Shown here in pieces: positions 54,601-64,000 of a stretch of DNA of 64,000 nucleotides (position 1 is the first letter of the stretch; each line of letters opens with the position of its first letter). The notes under the pieces were generated by a model. That model searched no databases. It had not been told where the DNA came from and saw nothing but the letters and a program-made list of their open reading frames with translations. Source of the stretch: Paratinospora sagittata (taxonomy: Eukaryota; Streptophyta; Magnoliopsida; Ranunculales; Menispermaceae); NCBI GenBank assembly GCA_035771175.1, contig CM069590.1, positions 34,114,821-34,178,820 of the forward strand, read 5' to 3'. Made by a program: the position numbers and the translations under genes.

Positions 54601-56080
54601 CACTGAATTCAATCATCAAACAACCCTAATCATGTCCAATTAGACCTACATTGCATAATTTTCCAGATTTTATATCAAGAGCATCAAAAGCCCCAAATCT
54701 GGAAATTTTCATTCATAGGCCATATTGTCAATTTTACACTAGGCCACCATACATAGCCACAAAATTTACTGATCTAACAACATGGTTTCATTCAGAATGC
54801 CACCTAGAACAACATAGTTGACATGCATGACTTTTGGAAAAGCCTAAGGCCATGAACCAAACAATGACCATTTACACTAAACCATATGATTTCACCATTA
54901 AAATCTCAAGCTAAATACATGAATCAGTTCCTAATACTGATCAATCCATCATAGATGGCATGCAAAGCTTAAGTCAATGAACCAATACTAGGTCATTTGT
55001 ACTAAACCCTACCAATTTCTTGTTAGAAATTGGGGTCTTTGCTTTTAGAGGGTTCCCAACACACTCTACACACACATATCAAACATGCAAAGCATTTTGA
55101 CAACATTTGATTTCCACTACCCCTTCAAATCTCGGTTTCATACAATGCATGCATCAAAACAACACTAGTATGCATGAACCAAAGAGATTGAAGGAAGAAC
55201 AATGAGGAAAAACATGCAAACCTTAGGGATTTTGAGCAAAATCCACCAACCCTAGGTTTCCTCTCCTTTTCTCCTCTCCAGCTCATTTTTCTCTTTTCTG
55301 GCTGAGAAATGAGCAAATGAGCCTAAAATTACGTTTTGGTTGCCTAAATAGACAAACTTGGGCCCACAACTAAAAGTTACCAAAAACTATCAAAAAATCA
55401 GTTTTCCTGTTGCACTACTTGCACTTAGATAGTCAATTTATTGCAAAATACCCACCAATATAACATCTTAACCGTGCAAAAGTTTCATGAGTCAGTTACC
55501 AACATTTTGGTAAACTTTCAACTCAATCCAACAGTAGGATTGCGAGATCTAACTGTTTGATCAAAACTGCGTAAGAAAATCCGAAAATCCGTGAAACAGT
55601 GTTTGGAGTCTTATAACTCATAGTAGGTAACTCAGATCAAGATCTCACCGTACAAAATGAATATCTATCATATAAGAATGAGCTGAAAACATTTCAGCTC
55701 AATCGGACCACGAATCTAGGAGATCCAACCATTGATGTAATTTGTGACAGAAATTTCTTCTTCCATGGAGCGAGCTCTACTGGATCCAAAACACCGTTCT
55801 CGACATGTTTTGACGTCGAACGGGTCTCCGATGGTTCCGAAACTTCATGTGCACTCTTTATGACCTAAAATCATGCAAAGGCACTCGAACTTACGTGCTT
55901 CGAGCATCAAAATACATATACACATACATATACGAATACGTATATGGGTACTCTGCGAGTACGCTATGGGTCAAAATGACGTCACCTAAAGGCACGGGTG
56001 CTACAGATACGGTACCCGACTCTCCTCGGTTTGACAACTTTATAAATTTGTTTACTTGCGAATTTAAATTTTCTCTATCA
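51651..56080 (+). repeat. Athila/Tat-like solo LTR I, interrupted by J
   Basis: TGATAAGTTGAG...TTCTCTATCA with flanking GTGAC (51646) and GTGAT (56081), a 4 of 5 target duplication. Without J it is about 1,484 bases, close to E's LTR. It has the conserved GTCGCGGCACC and GCGCCGCGGCACC words (52147-52190), a TATA-like CTAATAAATATTGG (52250) and the CACTTGGGAGAGGGG repeats. No internal region, so a solo LTR from recombination. Confidence 0.8.
53060..56005 (-). repeat. chromovirus solo LTR J inside I
   Basis: CGTCACGACCCACTC...GGCACGGGTGCTACA, about 2,946 bases. It aligns with LTR C at AGCTACAGCCAGCTCAGTGAATG (53433), GATTGGCTAAGTCTAGCCAATCC (53960) and the terminal GTATATGGGTACTCTGCGAG. Flanking CCAAC and GATAC do not match, so its target duplication is lost or the borders changed. 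No gene supported. Confidence 0.75.
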
Positions 56081-58066
56081 GTGATTTAGAAGAGTAAAGA
56101 AGCTCCCCCTTACATGGAGACTCCCCCTTACTTTGTGCATTCACCCTCCAGATGATTTATAACAACATGTCATAGTTAGGTACGCGAGAATGCGTAAGGT
56201 CTACTATACTGGTAGTCACGCGAGAAACATATCTTATTTTTAAGCACATAGAGAAATAGTTTGACCAATTCATTGGCTAAAATATTTGAAATAATAGCAT
56301 AGTTGAGAATTTTTAATCATGCACAATTATTCTCCTAGTGCTTGACATACGTAAAGATTTGATAATTAATCCAAGTCAAACACATAGTATGCTTTAAAAT
56401 TTGTAAATAATCAAGCACAACATACATAGAGCACAAGCAGAATAATTTATGATTAAGCATGACCTAGCTATTATGATTCTAATAAGATGCAAAGTATATT
56501 GTTTGAAGTACATAGCATCTATTAGATATCAAAAATCACAGTCAATTGATGCATAAAATGGCATGTGAAATGAAAAATTATAAACTTTCCATAGTTTAGA
56601 CATATGAAGATATATACGAGGAATATCAAAGTCTAAACATACTGAATATATACTAAAATTTATATATATCATTCAAGCAATAACATACATTCATTTTCCA
56701 ATTCTAGGCATAAAGTTTCAATTGAAGCATGGCCTAGAATGATTGATACACTGATTCTAATGAGAAAGCATTTGGAAGGGTATGTGCTAATTAGAAATCA
56801 GATATCCATAAGTTTGATGCTAGCATGAAATGGTATGAAGCAGATGCATCAAAGTCAGGAAATCATTGAAAAGATAATGCCACAAGATAATAATCATAAG
56901 AGTAGGCAATATTATTTTCAAGATATAGGCGTATGATATGAAGTTGTATACACGACCTATAATCATTAGCATAAACATGAATCATGCATAGATATGATTA
57001 TCTAAGTTTAATGAAAACATGATCATGATATGAACTAGCATAGGCAGAAATAAATTGTTAAAGCATAGCCTAGCTATTGTGGACTTGATCATCAGATAAA
57101 CAAATATCACATATAAGTTCAAGATGAGCAGATAATCATGATATTATCAAATAGTCACAGATATGCATATTAGATACTGAATATAGATGTGACTAGTCAT
57201 AAGAAAGATACCACGAACTGATCAAAGTATTAGTCATTAAAATTTCAACATGATCTAATGAATCAGAAACTATTTGAATCATAGTGAGCAAGATATCAAG
57301 TATGAAGACAAATAATCATGTTCATGAAACAAGACAGTTATGCATCACAAAAAGACAGAGATGACTTTGCAATCACATAATCAGGCAATAGCAAAGCATA
57401 AACAAGCAAATAACAGAATAGTGAGATGTGCAGAACTCATTGTGCAAGTAAGGCAGGGGATTTAAGTAGAGTATACACACACACGTTTAAGCATTCCAGA
57501 AATTTAACAATCAATAATGTAAAGGCAAAATCAATCAACATGAAGAGCAAAAGTTGAGATAAGGTGAGCAAACTAAATGTGTTTGAGAGTGGATTAGAGT
57601 AGACATAGACACATCTAATTGAGAGAAATCCAACTTAAACATTAAAAAGAGTGTTGTGGAAGAGTTTTAACCAAAATTACAAAAGATAGATTATAAACAA
57701 AAATTTGAAAAGTTTGGTTAAAAATAATGGGGCTGGCAGAGAATTCTCTAGATATTCCTAGAAGAGTCAGGAGCAGAGTCTTTGGAGTGAGGACATTCAC
57801 GAAGGCTATTGGTCCTGCGAGCCATGGGAGTGACGGTGCTCACACGGACAACCTTTTTCTATTAAAGCTCAGGATTCCTCATTTTCATCAAACATTGCCA
57901 TCATCAGATCTCTCTGGCGTTTAGCCTTGGTTTCAAGCTCTTTCAGTCGGTTCTCGTGCTCATTTAGCATGTCCAGAACGGCCTGAATGCTGGAAGATAA
58001 GGAATCACTAACTTTGCAAATTGTTGTTCAAGAAAAGCTGCAGTTTGAAGAGGTGGCAAAGGTTCT
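56081..58066 (-). other. element H 3' noncoding region
   Basis: AT-rich; begins with three polypurine-like tracts (CTCCCCCTT at 56103 and 56121 in reverse). A word with CCTAG, then GATTCTAAT, then AGATGCAAA or similar, recurs near 56447-56500, 56730-56790 and 57064-57100, and in B near 10150. The end of a small Lys/Glu/Arg-rich frame (sense LNEHENRLKELETKAKRQRD, about 57960-57880) is visible. Confidence 0.6.
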
Positions 58067-58228
58067 TCAGAGTTTTAGTGGAGATGCGGGTATTTTCTTG
58101 GGAATAATTTTCCCCGAGGGCTTGTCATCAAATCCATCTGATGAAGACGACAACAAAGGTAAGTCATTAGAGGCAGAAGATGATTCCACTCTAGCTCTTT
58201 TCCTAGAATCAGGAGCTTTGGATGCCAT
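58067..58228 (-). pseudogene. element H short Lys/Ser-rich reading frame, possible third ORF start
   Basis: ATG at 58228, stop at 58067, 53 residues: starts MASKAPDSRKRARVE, then a Ser-rich acidic stretch and IIPKKIPASPLKL. Upstream on the sense strand are a TATA-like TTTTATTTTAAG about 70 bases before the ATG and a CT-rich leader. It lies between the pol deletion and the 3' noncoding region, where SIRE-type elements often carry an env-like frame. I do not recognise the protein; the env-like idea is weak inference. Confidence 0.4.
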
Positions 58229-58572
58229 TACAGAGAAGAGGAAGAAGACGAAAACGTGGAAGATGAATACGGAACGTTTTTGCGCTTAAAATAAAAGTGC
58301 AGAGAGATAGAAACGCATGGAGCAAGCTAATGGGCATCAAAAATAGAGTTTGCATTAAATGCAAGAATGACATATGAGTCATGCGCTGAAAGGTATTATT
58401 AAACAGGAAATATCTCGATAAGAGATCGAAGGAATAATCATACCTAAGTGGTTATGGCTAGGTGGCAGAGATAGTTCTAGGAAATCTATCTTAAGACACA
58501 AAGTACGAAGACACCTAAGACGAAAAAAAATGACCATAGGATCTATACTCTAGGTTGTTACACCATAATTTC
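58229..58572 (-). other. element H internal remnant up to deletion
   Basis: Leader-like sequence upstream of the short frame, then the junction with the truncated 5' LTR near 58573. No gene. Confidence 0.5.
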
Positions 58573-59210
58573 AAAGACTTATAAAGTTCAGGAGACCGCT
58601 GCTAACTCATTAGCGTCTTGAAAGCTCTTTAAAAATAGTTTTGACTTGCGATTAAATAATCGATAAATGCGAATAAAAACTCAGTAAATTTCAAATTAAA
58701 TATATAAAATTAAATCATTTGAAATACCGTAAAAAGTATGATCAAAACATGCAAATATGCAAGTGGTTTGTGCATGGTTTTGGAAAACATTTGAGCAATA
58801 ACGATTCGAGAAAAATATACCTTAAATACTTTTTGTATTTCTCATTTCTCATAATTGTTAAATCCAACTCTTCATTATGAGATCTTCAATAAGAGCTTTG
58901 CGCAGAGTTGAATGACTTGAAGGTTGATCGAGAGATGTAGACTTGAAGCTTAATTGAATCATTCAAGTGAAGTGATCTTGAAATCATGATGTAATCGTCG
59001 AAGTCCTTTTGATTGAAACGAACTTGACCGTTGGATGTGATTGAGTTCCTTGATCGAGTCGTTCCTTGGGCTTTTGCTTTCCTCAGGTGCTTTGATGAAA
59101 TCTTGATAAACGCTCGTTAACACTGAAAAGTATTTTGTTTGTGATCATCAAAATATACTATATCACAGTATATTTAGGGATGAGCAAGTGATGAACTGTA
59201 TAGGTTAACA
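58573..59210 (-). repeat. copia element H 5' LTR, outer part only
   Basis: Follows 50829-51470 of the 3' LTR (AGACTTATAAAGTTCAGGAG ... TAGGTTAACA) with scattered substitutions. The inner ~2.1 kb is missing. Confidence 0.85.
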
Positions 59211-59264
59211 CCATACACGTATTTTCATTATTTTAAAGTCATAGACATACGTATATGAAATCTA
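59211..59264 (-). repeat. chromovirus LTR G, last fragment
   Basis: Starts with CCATA, H's right target duplication, then CGTATTTTC and ACATACGTATATGAAAT, like the last ~100 bases of LTRs C and J (ACATATACGAATACGTATATG in J). Ends without the expected GTTACA, at a junction with element F. Confidence 0.5.
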
Positions 59265-59679
59265 CTGATATAGCGTACACAATTCTTTCCTTCAACCACT
59301 TCAAAATTTCAAATTTTACAACCTCTTTCATGGCTGGATTTAGCCTCCTTTGGTGCTCTATTGAAGGCTTGTAAGTGTCTTCCATAAGTATCTTATGCAT
59401 ACATATCGATGGGCTTATTTCCTTGATATCGTTAATTGACCATCCCAAGGCTGATTTGTGCTCCTGTAGTATCGTTAACAATTTATCCTCTTCCACATGT
59501 GAAAAGGATGAAGAAATGATAATTGGATAAGTAGACTCATTACCCAAAAATGCATATCTCAAGTGATTCGGAAGAGGCTTCAATTCGGGTGTAGGTTCAC
59601 TTGCTTTACTTGAAGAACTTTCATCCAAGTCTTCCACTTTTGCTTGAGGGGGATCAAATGGTGATGCTTCAAGAGCCAA
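59265..59679 (-). pseudogene. element F pol N-terminal link, truncated
   Basis: The frame reads LKPLPNHLRYAFLGNESTYP, EEDKLLTILQEHKSALGWSI, EISPSICMHKILMEDTYKPS and EILKWLKERIVYAIS, matching E 41830-42140. After AIS the sense sequence departs from the family (DSSW expected) because the element is cut. The listed frame runs 26 bases further into foreign sequence. Confidence 0.8.
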
Positions 59680-59699
59680 AACACAATGCTGGACATCTT

Positions 59700-60410
59700 C
59701 ATCTAATGCTCAATCTCTCTCCATTGAGTTTACAAGACATCTCTTTAGATCATCCACTGGTCTAGCCATCTTATGAACCTCTTCAACACACCCATCAACC
59801 ATACCAATCATATCGACCCGGTAACATGTGCCCATCTCAGAGGGGAACTTGAGGGCCTTGTAGATGTTGAAAAGTACTTCCTCGTCATTCACCCTCAATG
59901 AAATTTCACCCTATTGAACATCTATCATAGCTCACCCGGTAGCCAAAAAGGGATGCCTAAGAATCAATGATATCTCACCATCTTCCTCCATGTCCAACAC
60001 CACAAAGTCCACAGGCAATATGAACTTATCAACTTTAACAAGCACGTCCTCTATGATGCCTCTAGGATATGTAAGAGACAGGTCCACCAAATGCAACGAA
60101 ATGGTTGTTGGCTTCACCTCTCCAAGTCCAAGTTTCCTGAACACAGATAAAGGTATTAAATTAATACTAGCACCAAGATCACATAAAACTTTATCAAAAG
60201 TAGAAGCACCAATAACACAAGGGATGGTGAAACTCCCTAGATCCTTAAGCCTTTGGGGTAGCTTCCCCTATAAGATGGCACTCATTCTTCAATGAGCTTG
60301 ATCGTCTCACACTCTTCTAGCTTCCTTTTCTTCACCATCACGTCCTTCATGAATTTCACATAGTTGGGCATTTGCTCAAAAACATCTGCAAAAGGAATAT
60401 TTATTTGAAT
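59700..60410 (-). pseudogene. element F protease region
   Basis: 60144-59932 reads FRKLGLGEVKPTTISLHLVD, VKVDKFILPVDFVVLDM and EDGEISLILRHPFLATG, the protease C-terminal half; the active-site DLGA lies just upstream (about 60190-60150). 59898-59710 continues VNDEEVLFNIYKALKFPSE. Arg replaces Gly in LILGRPF, and stops flank the pieces. 60295-60410 covers the linker KEYVEALEQMPNY-type region in broken frame. Confidence 0.75.
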
Positions 60411-61951
60411 TTTAAAAAAAATCTGCAAAATTTAGCAAATTGCTCATCAAGCTTTTTCTTTTAAAATCTTTGGGGAAAAGGAAGAAAAGGTTTGATAATA
60501 ATGGGTGGATTATTAGTAAAAGTGATAGAACCAGGCCTATTTGTCTTCTTCCCTTCTTGTTCCTTGTTTTTCTCTTCATGATTCTTATCGACATTTCATG
60601 GCTCTTCTTGTTGCTCATCATGATGTGATGATGATGCAATCTTTAAACTCATATTCTCAGCCCCTTGTACTTCCTTGCCACTCCTCAAAGTAATGTCCTT
60701 GCATTGTTCTTTAGGGTTCACCTCAGTGTTACTTAGTAGCAAACCCGTTGTTGGGAACTCATTTATGATGCTAGCTGCCCCATTTGCACCTCGAAATTCT
60801 AAATTGAAACCCTTGTTTCCATTATGAAAGAACTTAACAAATCATCACTAGTAGGCTTCTTCTCTTGTGCTTGAGTGTAGATACCCAGTGAGGGTTGTAA
60901 AGGGTTCCTCGTATTTGCATTGGAAAAGTTCTCATGATTACAAATGCCCGGGTGGTGTTGATTTGGCACACGTTGATTACTTCTATAGTTGTACCCTCGG
61001 TTGTTTATATATTGAACTTATTCTTCCAATGCATCATTGCCCGAATATCCCAAATTCAACGTTGTCGCTTTCTCGATAGATGGTTGTGCACTTTGAGTAG
61101 AAGTGCAGCAAGTTGATGCGAAGGCTTGAAATTTGTGTTAAAAGGGATGTAATAGGATCTACTTCATGTAATCAGACTACCTTCTTCACCATGGATCTGG
61201 CACCTGGAACTTCATATGTGTTAGTAGCCATATCCTCTAACAAATTAAATGCCTCAGTAGTAGTTTTGGTCAACAATGATCCATTGGTCGTCTCATCTAC
61301 TACTGTCCTTGTAGAAAACATCATCCCATTATAGAAAAGTTGATGTTGTAGCCAGTCTTGAAAACCATGTTGAGGACACTTCCTCAACAACTCCTTGAAT
61401 CTCTCCCAAGCTTCATACAAAGACTCTGACTCTTGTTGCTTGAATTGCCCAATCTCAGCTCAAAGTTGGGCGGTCTTGGCGAGCGGAAAGAACTACTATA
61501 GAAACTTTTGTACCATGTCCTCCCATGCTGCCATGCTATTTGGTTGCAATCCTTGCAACCATGCTTGTGTCTTGTCTCAAAGTGAGAACGGGAACAACCT
61601 CAGTCTAACGGTGTATTCAGTAACACCATTCATCTTCACAGTGTCACACATCTCCAAGAAAGTGGTGATGTGAATAGTTGGATCGTCAATGGCGGATCCT
61701 CCAAACTAACGTTGCTGGACCATTGAAATCAAAGCCGACTTCAACTCAAAGTTGTTCACATTTATGGGGATGCGAATTATACTTAAGTAGTTGTCGTTGA
61801 TCATAGGTTTGAAATAGTTCCTCAAAGTTAATTGATTTTGATTATTCGCCATTACTTCAGCTTCTACTTTTATTTCTCTTCTTAATCCTCCAAGTGTCCT
61901 CTCAATTTCAGGGTCAAACGGCTTCAAATTAAAGCTATTCAAACGCCACAT
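60411..61951 (-). pseudogene. element F gag remnant
   Basis: The start is at 61951 (MWRLNSFNLKPFDPEIERTL), in place of the family's MRRS. NQLTLRNYFKPMINDNYLS and NNFELKSALISMVQQ follow, then a stop. 61420-61172 reads YEAWERFKELLRKCPQHGFQ, then LFYNGMMFSTRTVVDETTNG and AFNLLEDMATNTYEVPGARS. Later parts near 60950 and 60700 match E (NQHHPGICNHENF-like and TEVNPKEQCKD-like text) in shifting frames. Decayed more than D or E. Confidence 0.8.
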
Positions 61952-62065
61952 AAACGTGCAACACCTTCAAGAAAAAGAAGAAAGAAAACTTCAGAAAATA
62001 AAAAATAAAATATAAATTAAAATCAAAGCTTGAAAACACAATTATAGTGTAAACTAAAATTACAA

Positions 62066-62083
62066 TTCCCGGCAACGACACCA
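62066..62083 (-). other. primer binding site, Asp tRNA type (F)
   Basis: Sense TGGTGTCGTTGCCGGGAA, three mismatches to the Asp-tRNA complement, six bases from the LTR end at 62090. Confidence 0.8.
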
Positions 62084-62089
62084 AAAACT

Positions 62090-63436
62090 TGACGCGTGCA
62101 AACCGCAAGTGTACGGTGTCAAGTTAAAATAATTTTCGATAAGAATCAGGTATCGTCCTCAGGGATTGATTTATTACACTAATTATATCATTCCTAGCCC
62201 TATATTTATTTAGAAAACCAAATTTTAATGATCAATGAACTAAAATAATACTTAAACTAAAGCAATAATTAAAACAACCACTTATTAGAATTTTCTAGAG
62301 AAAAATCAATATTAAAAATACCTAGAGATTTAATTTCACCTAATTATCAATAATGCAATATTAGACATAATTATTATCAAATCATTATTCAAGTTTATAA
62401 GTCAAAATCCTCTAGTTTCTAACACCCTCTGTTGAGTGCCCAGTTAGAATCTATCACCAAAATACTAGTTTCGATCTATCGATAAAAACCAATATACTAG
62501 CAATGCATTAAACCTTGTGATTTTCTTACAACTTTATAAATCAGTGCATATCTATCGATACTACGATAATCTCATGTCATATTTCTCATGTTCCAACCTA
62601 GGGAAGCCTCTGTCGAGTGCCACCCCCCAAGTCTATGATCAATTAATTCATGGCCAAGAAATCAATAGCATTAAGCATGGAAAAATATAAATAAACTATG
62701 AATAATTCATTGATAATAAACAAATACTAATATTATTGCATAATCTCTAATATAGGATCCATCTCATCTCTAGACTATCAAGTTAGTTCATGACTTGGAA
62801 TAATAAAAACCAAAATATGTGCAGAAACATCAAATTAAACATCAAAATCAAAACTACATGCTTTACAACTTCTCGATTTTTCCTTGTCTTTTGGTCAATT
62901 TCTTCACATTCCTTTTGATCCTAGCCATCGTTCTTTATTCTCCAATGTCTTCATCTCGAAAAACCCTAAATTTTGATATATGATATTACCCAAAGTCGTG
63001 AAGAATCAAAATTGAAAAGTGTGGAAAAATACATCAAAAACTTGATAAAAATCCTGCAAGTTAACCCACTAACGGCACCGCGGCGCCCAGAACGATGTAT
63101 GGTGCTATTTTTCGTGGATTTAGCCATTTTTGCTCTTTTTTTACTTGTATTCATCATATTCCTCCTTTGCCTTTTTTTGTACATATGTCTATCATCCAAA
63201 TCTATGACTAACACATCTAAACACCTACAAAACAAAGCAAATCAAATTAATAACATACACAAACGTAAAATGAATCAAATTATATACAAATAAACCAAAA
63301 TATTGCATGAGGAACCAAATTAATCCTAAACTAGCAAATGCATCAAAACTAACATAAACATATCAAACTAATGCATGAAATGTCCTAAAACACCCTTAAA
63401 ACATGCTCTAAAACCTATCTAAATATGCAACTATCA
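62090..63436 (-). repeat. element F 5' LTR
   Basis: TGACGCGTGCAAACC...ATGCAACTATCA on the + strand, 1,347 bases; the sense start TGATAGTTGCATATTTAGAT is that of E. U3 hairpin GGCGC-cgcg-GTGCC (sense) lies near 63074-63088. Open stretches inside are noncoding. Confidence 0.85.
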
Positions 63437-64000
63437 GCTAGAGGTCATCAAATTCCACTCGAACGGTCGAGGAAATGCGTCGAGTAGAGAAGGCTTTGGC
63501 TACGAGCTTTCAAGTTGGAGGCCTGGAGGAAGGGGATGCAGCTGGCACCGCCAAGGCAGGATTCACGGACGGAGACTCAGGAGGTGAAGGTGTGGCGGAG
63601 GATGATGATGGTGAGGAAGGTGCCAGAGCGGTAGTCCTTGGCCTCTTCGTGCGTTTGGCAAGAGTGGGGTTTGTTGATTCCCCAATCTCGAGCCTCCTCT
63701 TGGGAGGTTTGGAAACTTGTTTTGTTTTAGGCATTTTATCAACACTTGGAGTTAAAGAGTTTTCAACTAACGGTTTTGTGACGAAACGGATGTGAAATCG
63801 GACGAGACTCGAAGAAAATGAAAGGTAGGAGATGAGAGTATATACAAATACGAAGAAATGGACTACAAGATTGCAGGAAATGGTCGAAAATTGAAAGAAA
63901 TGCGAAGGTTTGAAGTTTTAAAAAAATTGGGGTTTTGATATGAATTTTGTTCTAATTTGATGGTGTTTTTGGATTGGATTTCATGCAAAAGTGGTGGATT
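63437..64000 (-). other. flank with short Lys/Ser/Pro-rich reading frame
   Basis: Minus-strand ATG at 63734, stop at 63510, 74 residues: MPKTKQVSKPPKRRLEIGES, KRTKRPRTT, then Ser/Pro-rich. After the stop the same frame goes on KLVAKAFSTRRISSTVRVEF to LTR F, suggesting a longer protein cut by F. Upstream are a TATA-like TTTGTATATACTCTC (sense, about 63835-63849) and a CT-rich leader. It resembles the arrangement at 58228. It could be the start of an element's third ORF or a host gene; I do not recognise it. Confidence 0.4.

Larger units (their letters stand above)
48681..59210 (-). mobile_element. SIRE-like copia element H, coding region deleted
   Basis: Left end TGTTGG at 48681, right end GGTTAACA at 59210, with 5-base target duplication CCATA on both sides (48676-48680, 59211-59215). 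The 3' LTR (48681-51470) is complete; the 5' LTR keeps only its outer 638 bases (58573-59210). The gag-pol region, primer site and inner 5' LTR were deleted, while the 3' noncoding region remains. It is interrupted by solo LTR I (51651-56080). Confidence 0.9.
59265..63436 (-). mobile_element. Athila/Tat-like gypsy element F, 5' half
   Basis: Minus strand: 5' LTR 62090-63436, Asp-type primer site, gag, protease, and the first part of the RT link. It is cut at 59265 within WLKERIVYAIS. The 3' half is missing. It is close to E in protein wording. Flank 63437-63441 is GCTAG; the other duplication copy is lost. Confidence 0.85.

Noticed and set aside
57727..58289. Two open stretches on + (65 and 100 codons)
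   Set aside because: The minus strand here has the ATG, leader and basic frame that fit the element's orientation; the + frames have no family pattern.
1..64000. tRNA or other RNA genes
   Set aside because: Only short tRNA-complementary primer sites were seen; no cloverleaf or box A/B arrangement was found by eye.

Overview
This window looks like intergenic, repeat-filled DNA from a seed plant with a large genome, most likely a eudicot. No species can be named and no host gene could be established. It is AT-rich and almost every kilobase can be assigned to a long-terminal-repeat (LTR) retrotransposon or a fragment of one. Three groups are present: Ty1/copia elements of SIRE/Maximus type (LTRs over 2 kb, UBN2-type gag, initiator-Met tRNA primer site), Ty3/gypsy chromoviruses of Tekay/Del type (LTRs starting TGTCACGACC, chromodomain remnant), and Ty3/gypsy Athila/Tat-like elements (LTRs starting TGATA, Asp tRNA primer site, DLGA protease). 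All coding regions carry stops, frameshifts or lost catalytic residues, so they are called pseudogenes.

Layout. 1-1315: gag-protease scrap of a gypsy element (O). 1316-7053: a mosaic of LTR fragments (A1, A2, L1, N) around gypsy element K. 7054-30054: a nested stack, in which SIRE-like element B (3' LTR 7054-9391, 5' LTR 27762-30054, gag 26458-27700) is interrupted by SIRE-like element A (gag, integrase, reverse transcriptase, 5' LTR 23957-26020), itself interrupted by chromovirus C (10737-19819). A deletion at about 10736/10737 removed the left ends of C and A. 30055-36650: a chromovirus LTR in + orientation (M plus L2), apparently split by the gag-protease-only Athila/Tat-like element D. 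37055-59264: a chromovirus LTR (G) split twice, by the full-length Athila/Tat-like element E (37815-47453, target duplication ATCTC) and by SIRE-like element H (48681-59210, target duplication CCATA). H contains solo LTR I, which contains solo LTR J. 59265-63436: 5' half of Athila/Tat-like element F. 63437-64000: flank with a short Lys/Ser-rich reading frame.

How it works together. These are parasitic elements and their decay products, not a pathway. The nesting gives a relative order: C is younger than A, A younger than B; E and H are younger than G; J is younger than I, and I younger than H. The two smallest-coding elements, B (gag only) and D (gag plus protease), look like non-autonomous partners that would depend on enzymes from relatives such as A and E.

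The most interesting signal is in the LTRs. The copia LTRs carry a tandem array of stem-loops downstream of the TATA box. The stem sequences change between and within families with pairing kept, while the loop keeps a CCYGTAA core (sense strand). Upstream of the TATA box, LTRs of all three groups carry short CG-centred palindromes of different sequence. I found no phage-like, CRISPR or other defence system and no RNA gene.
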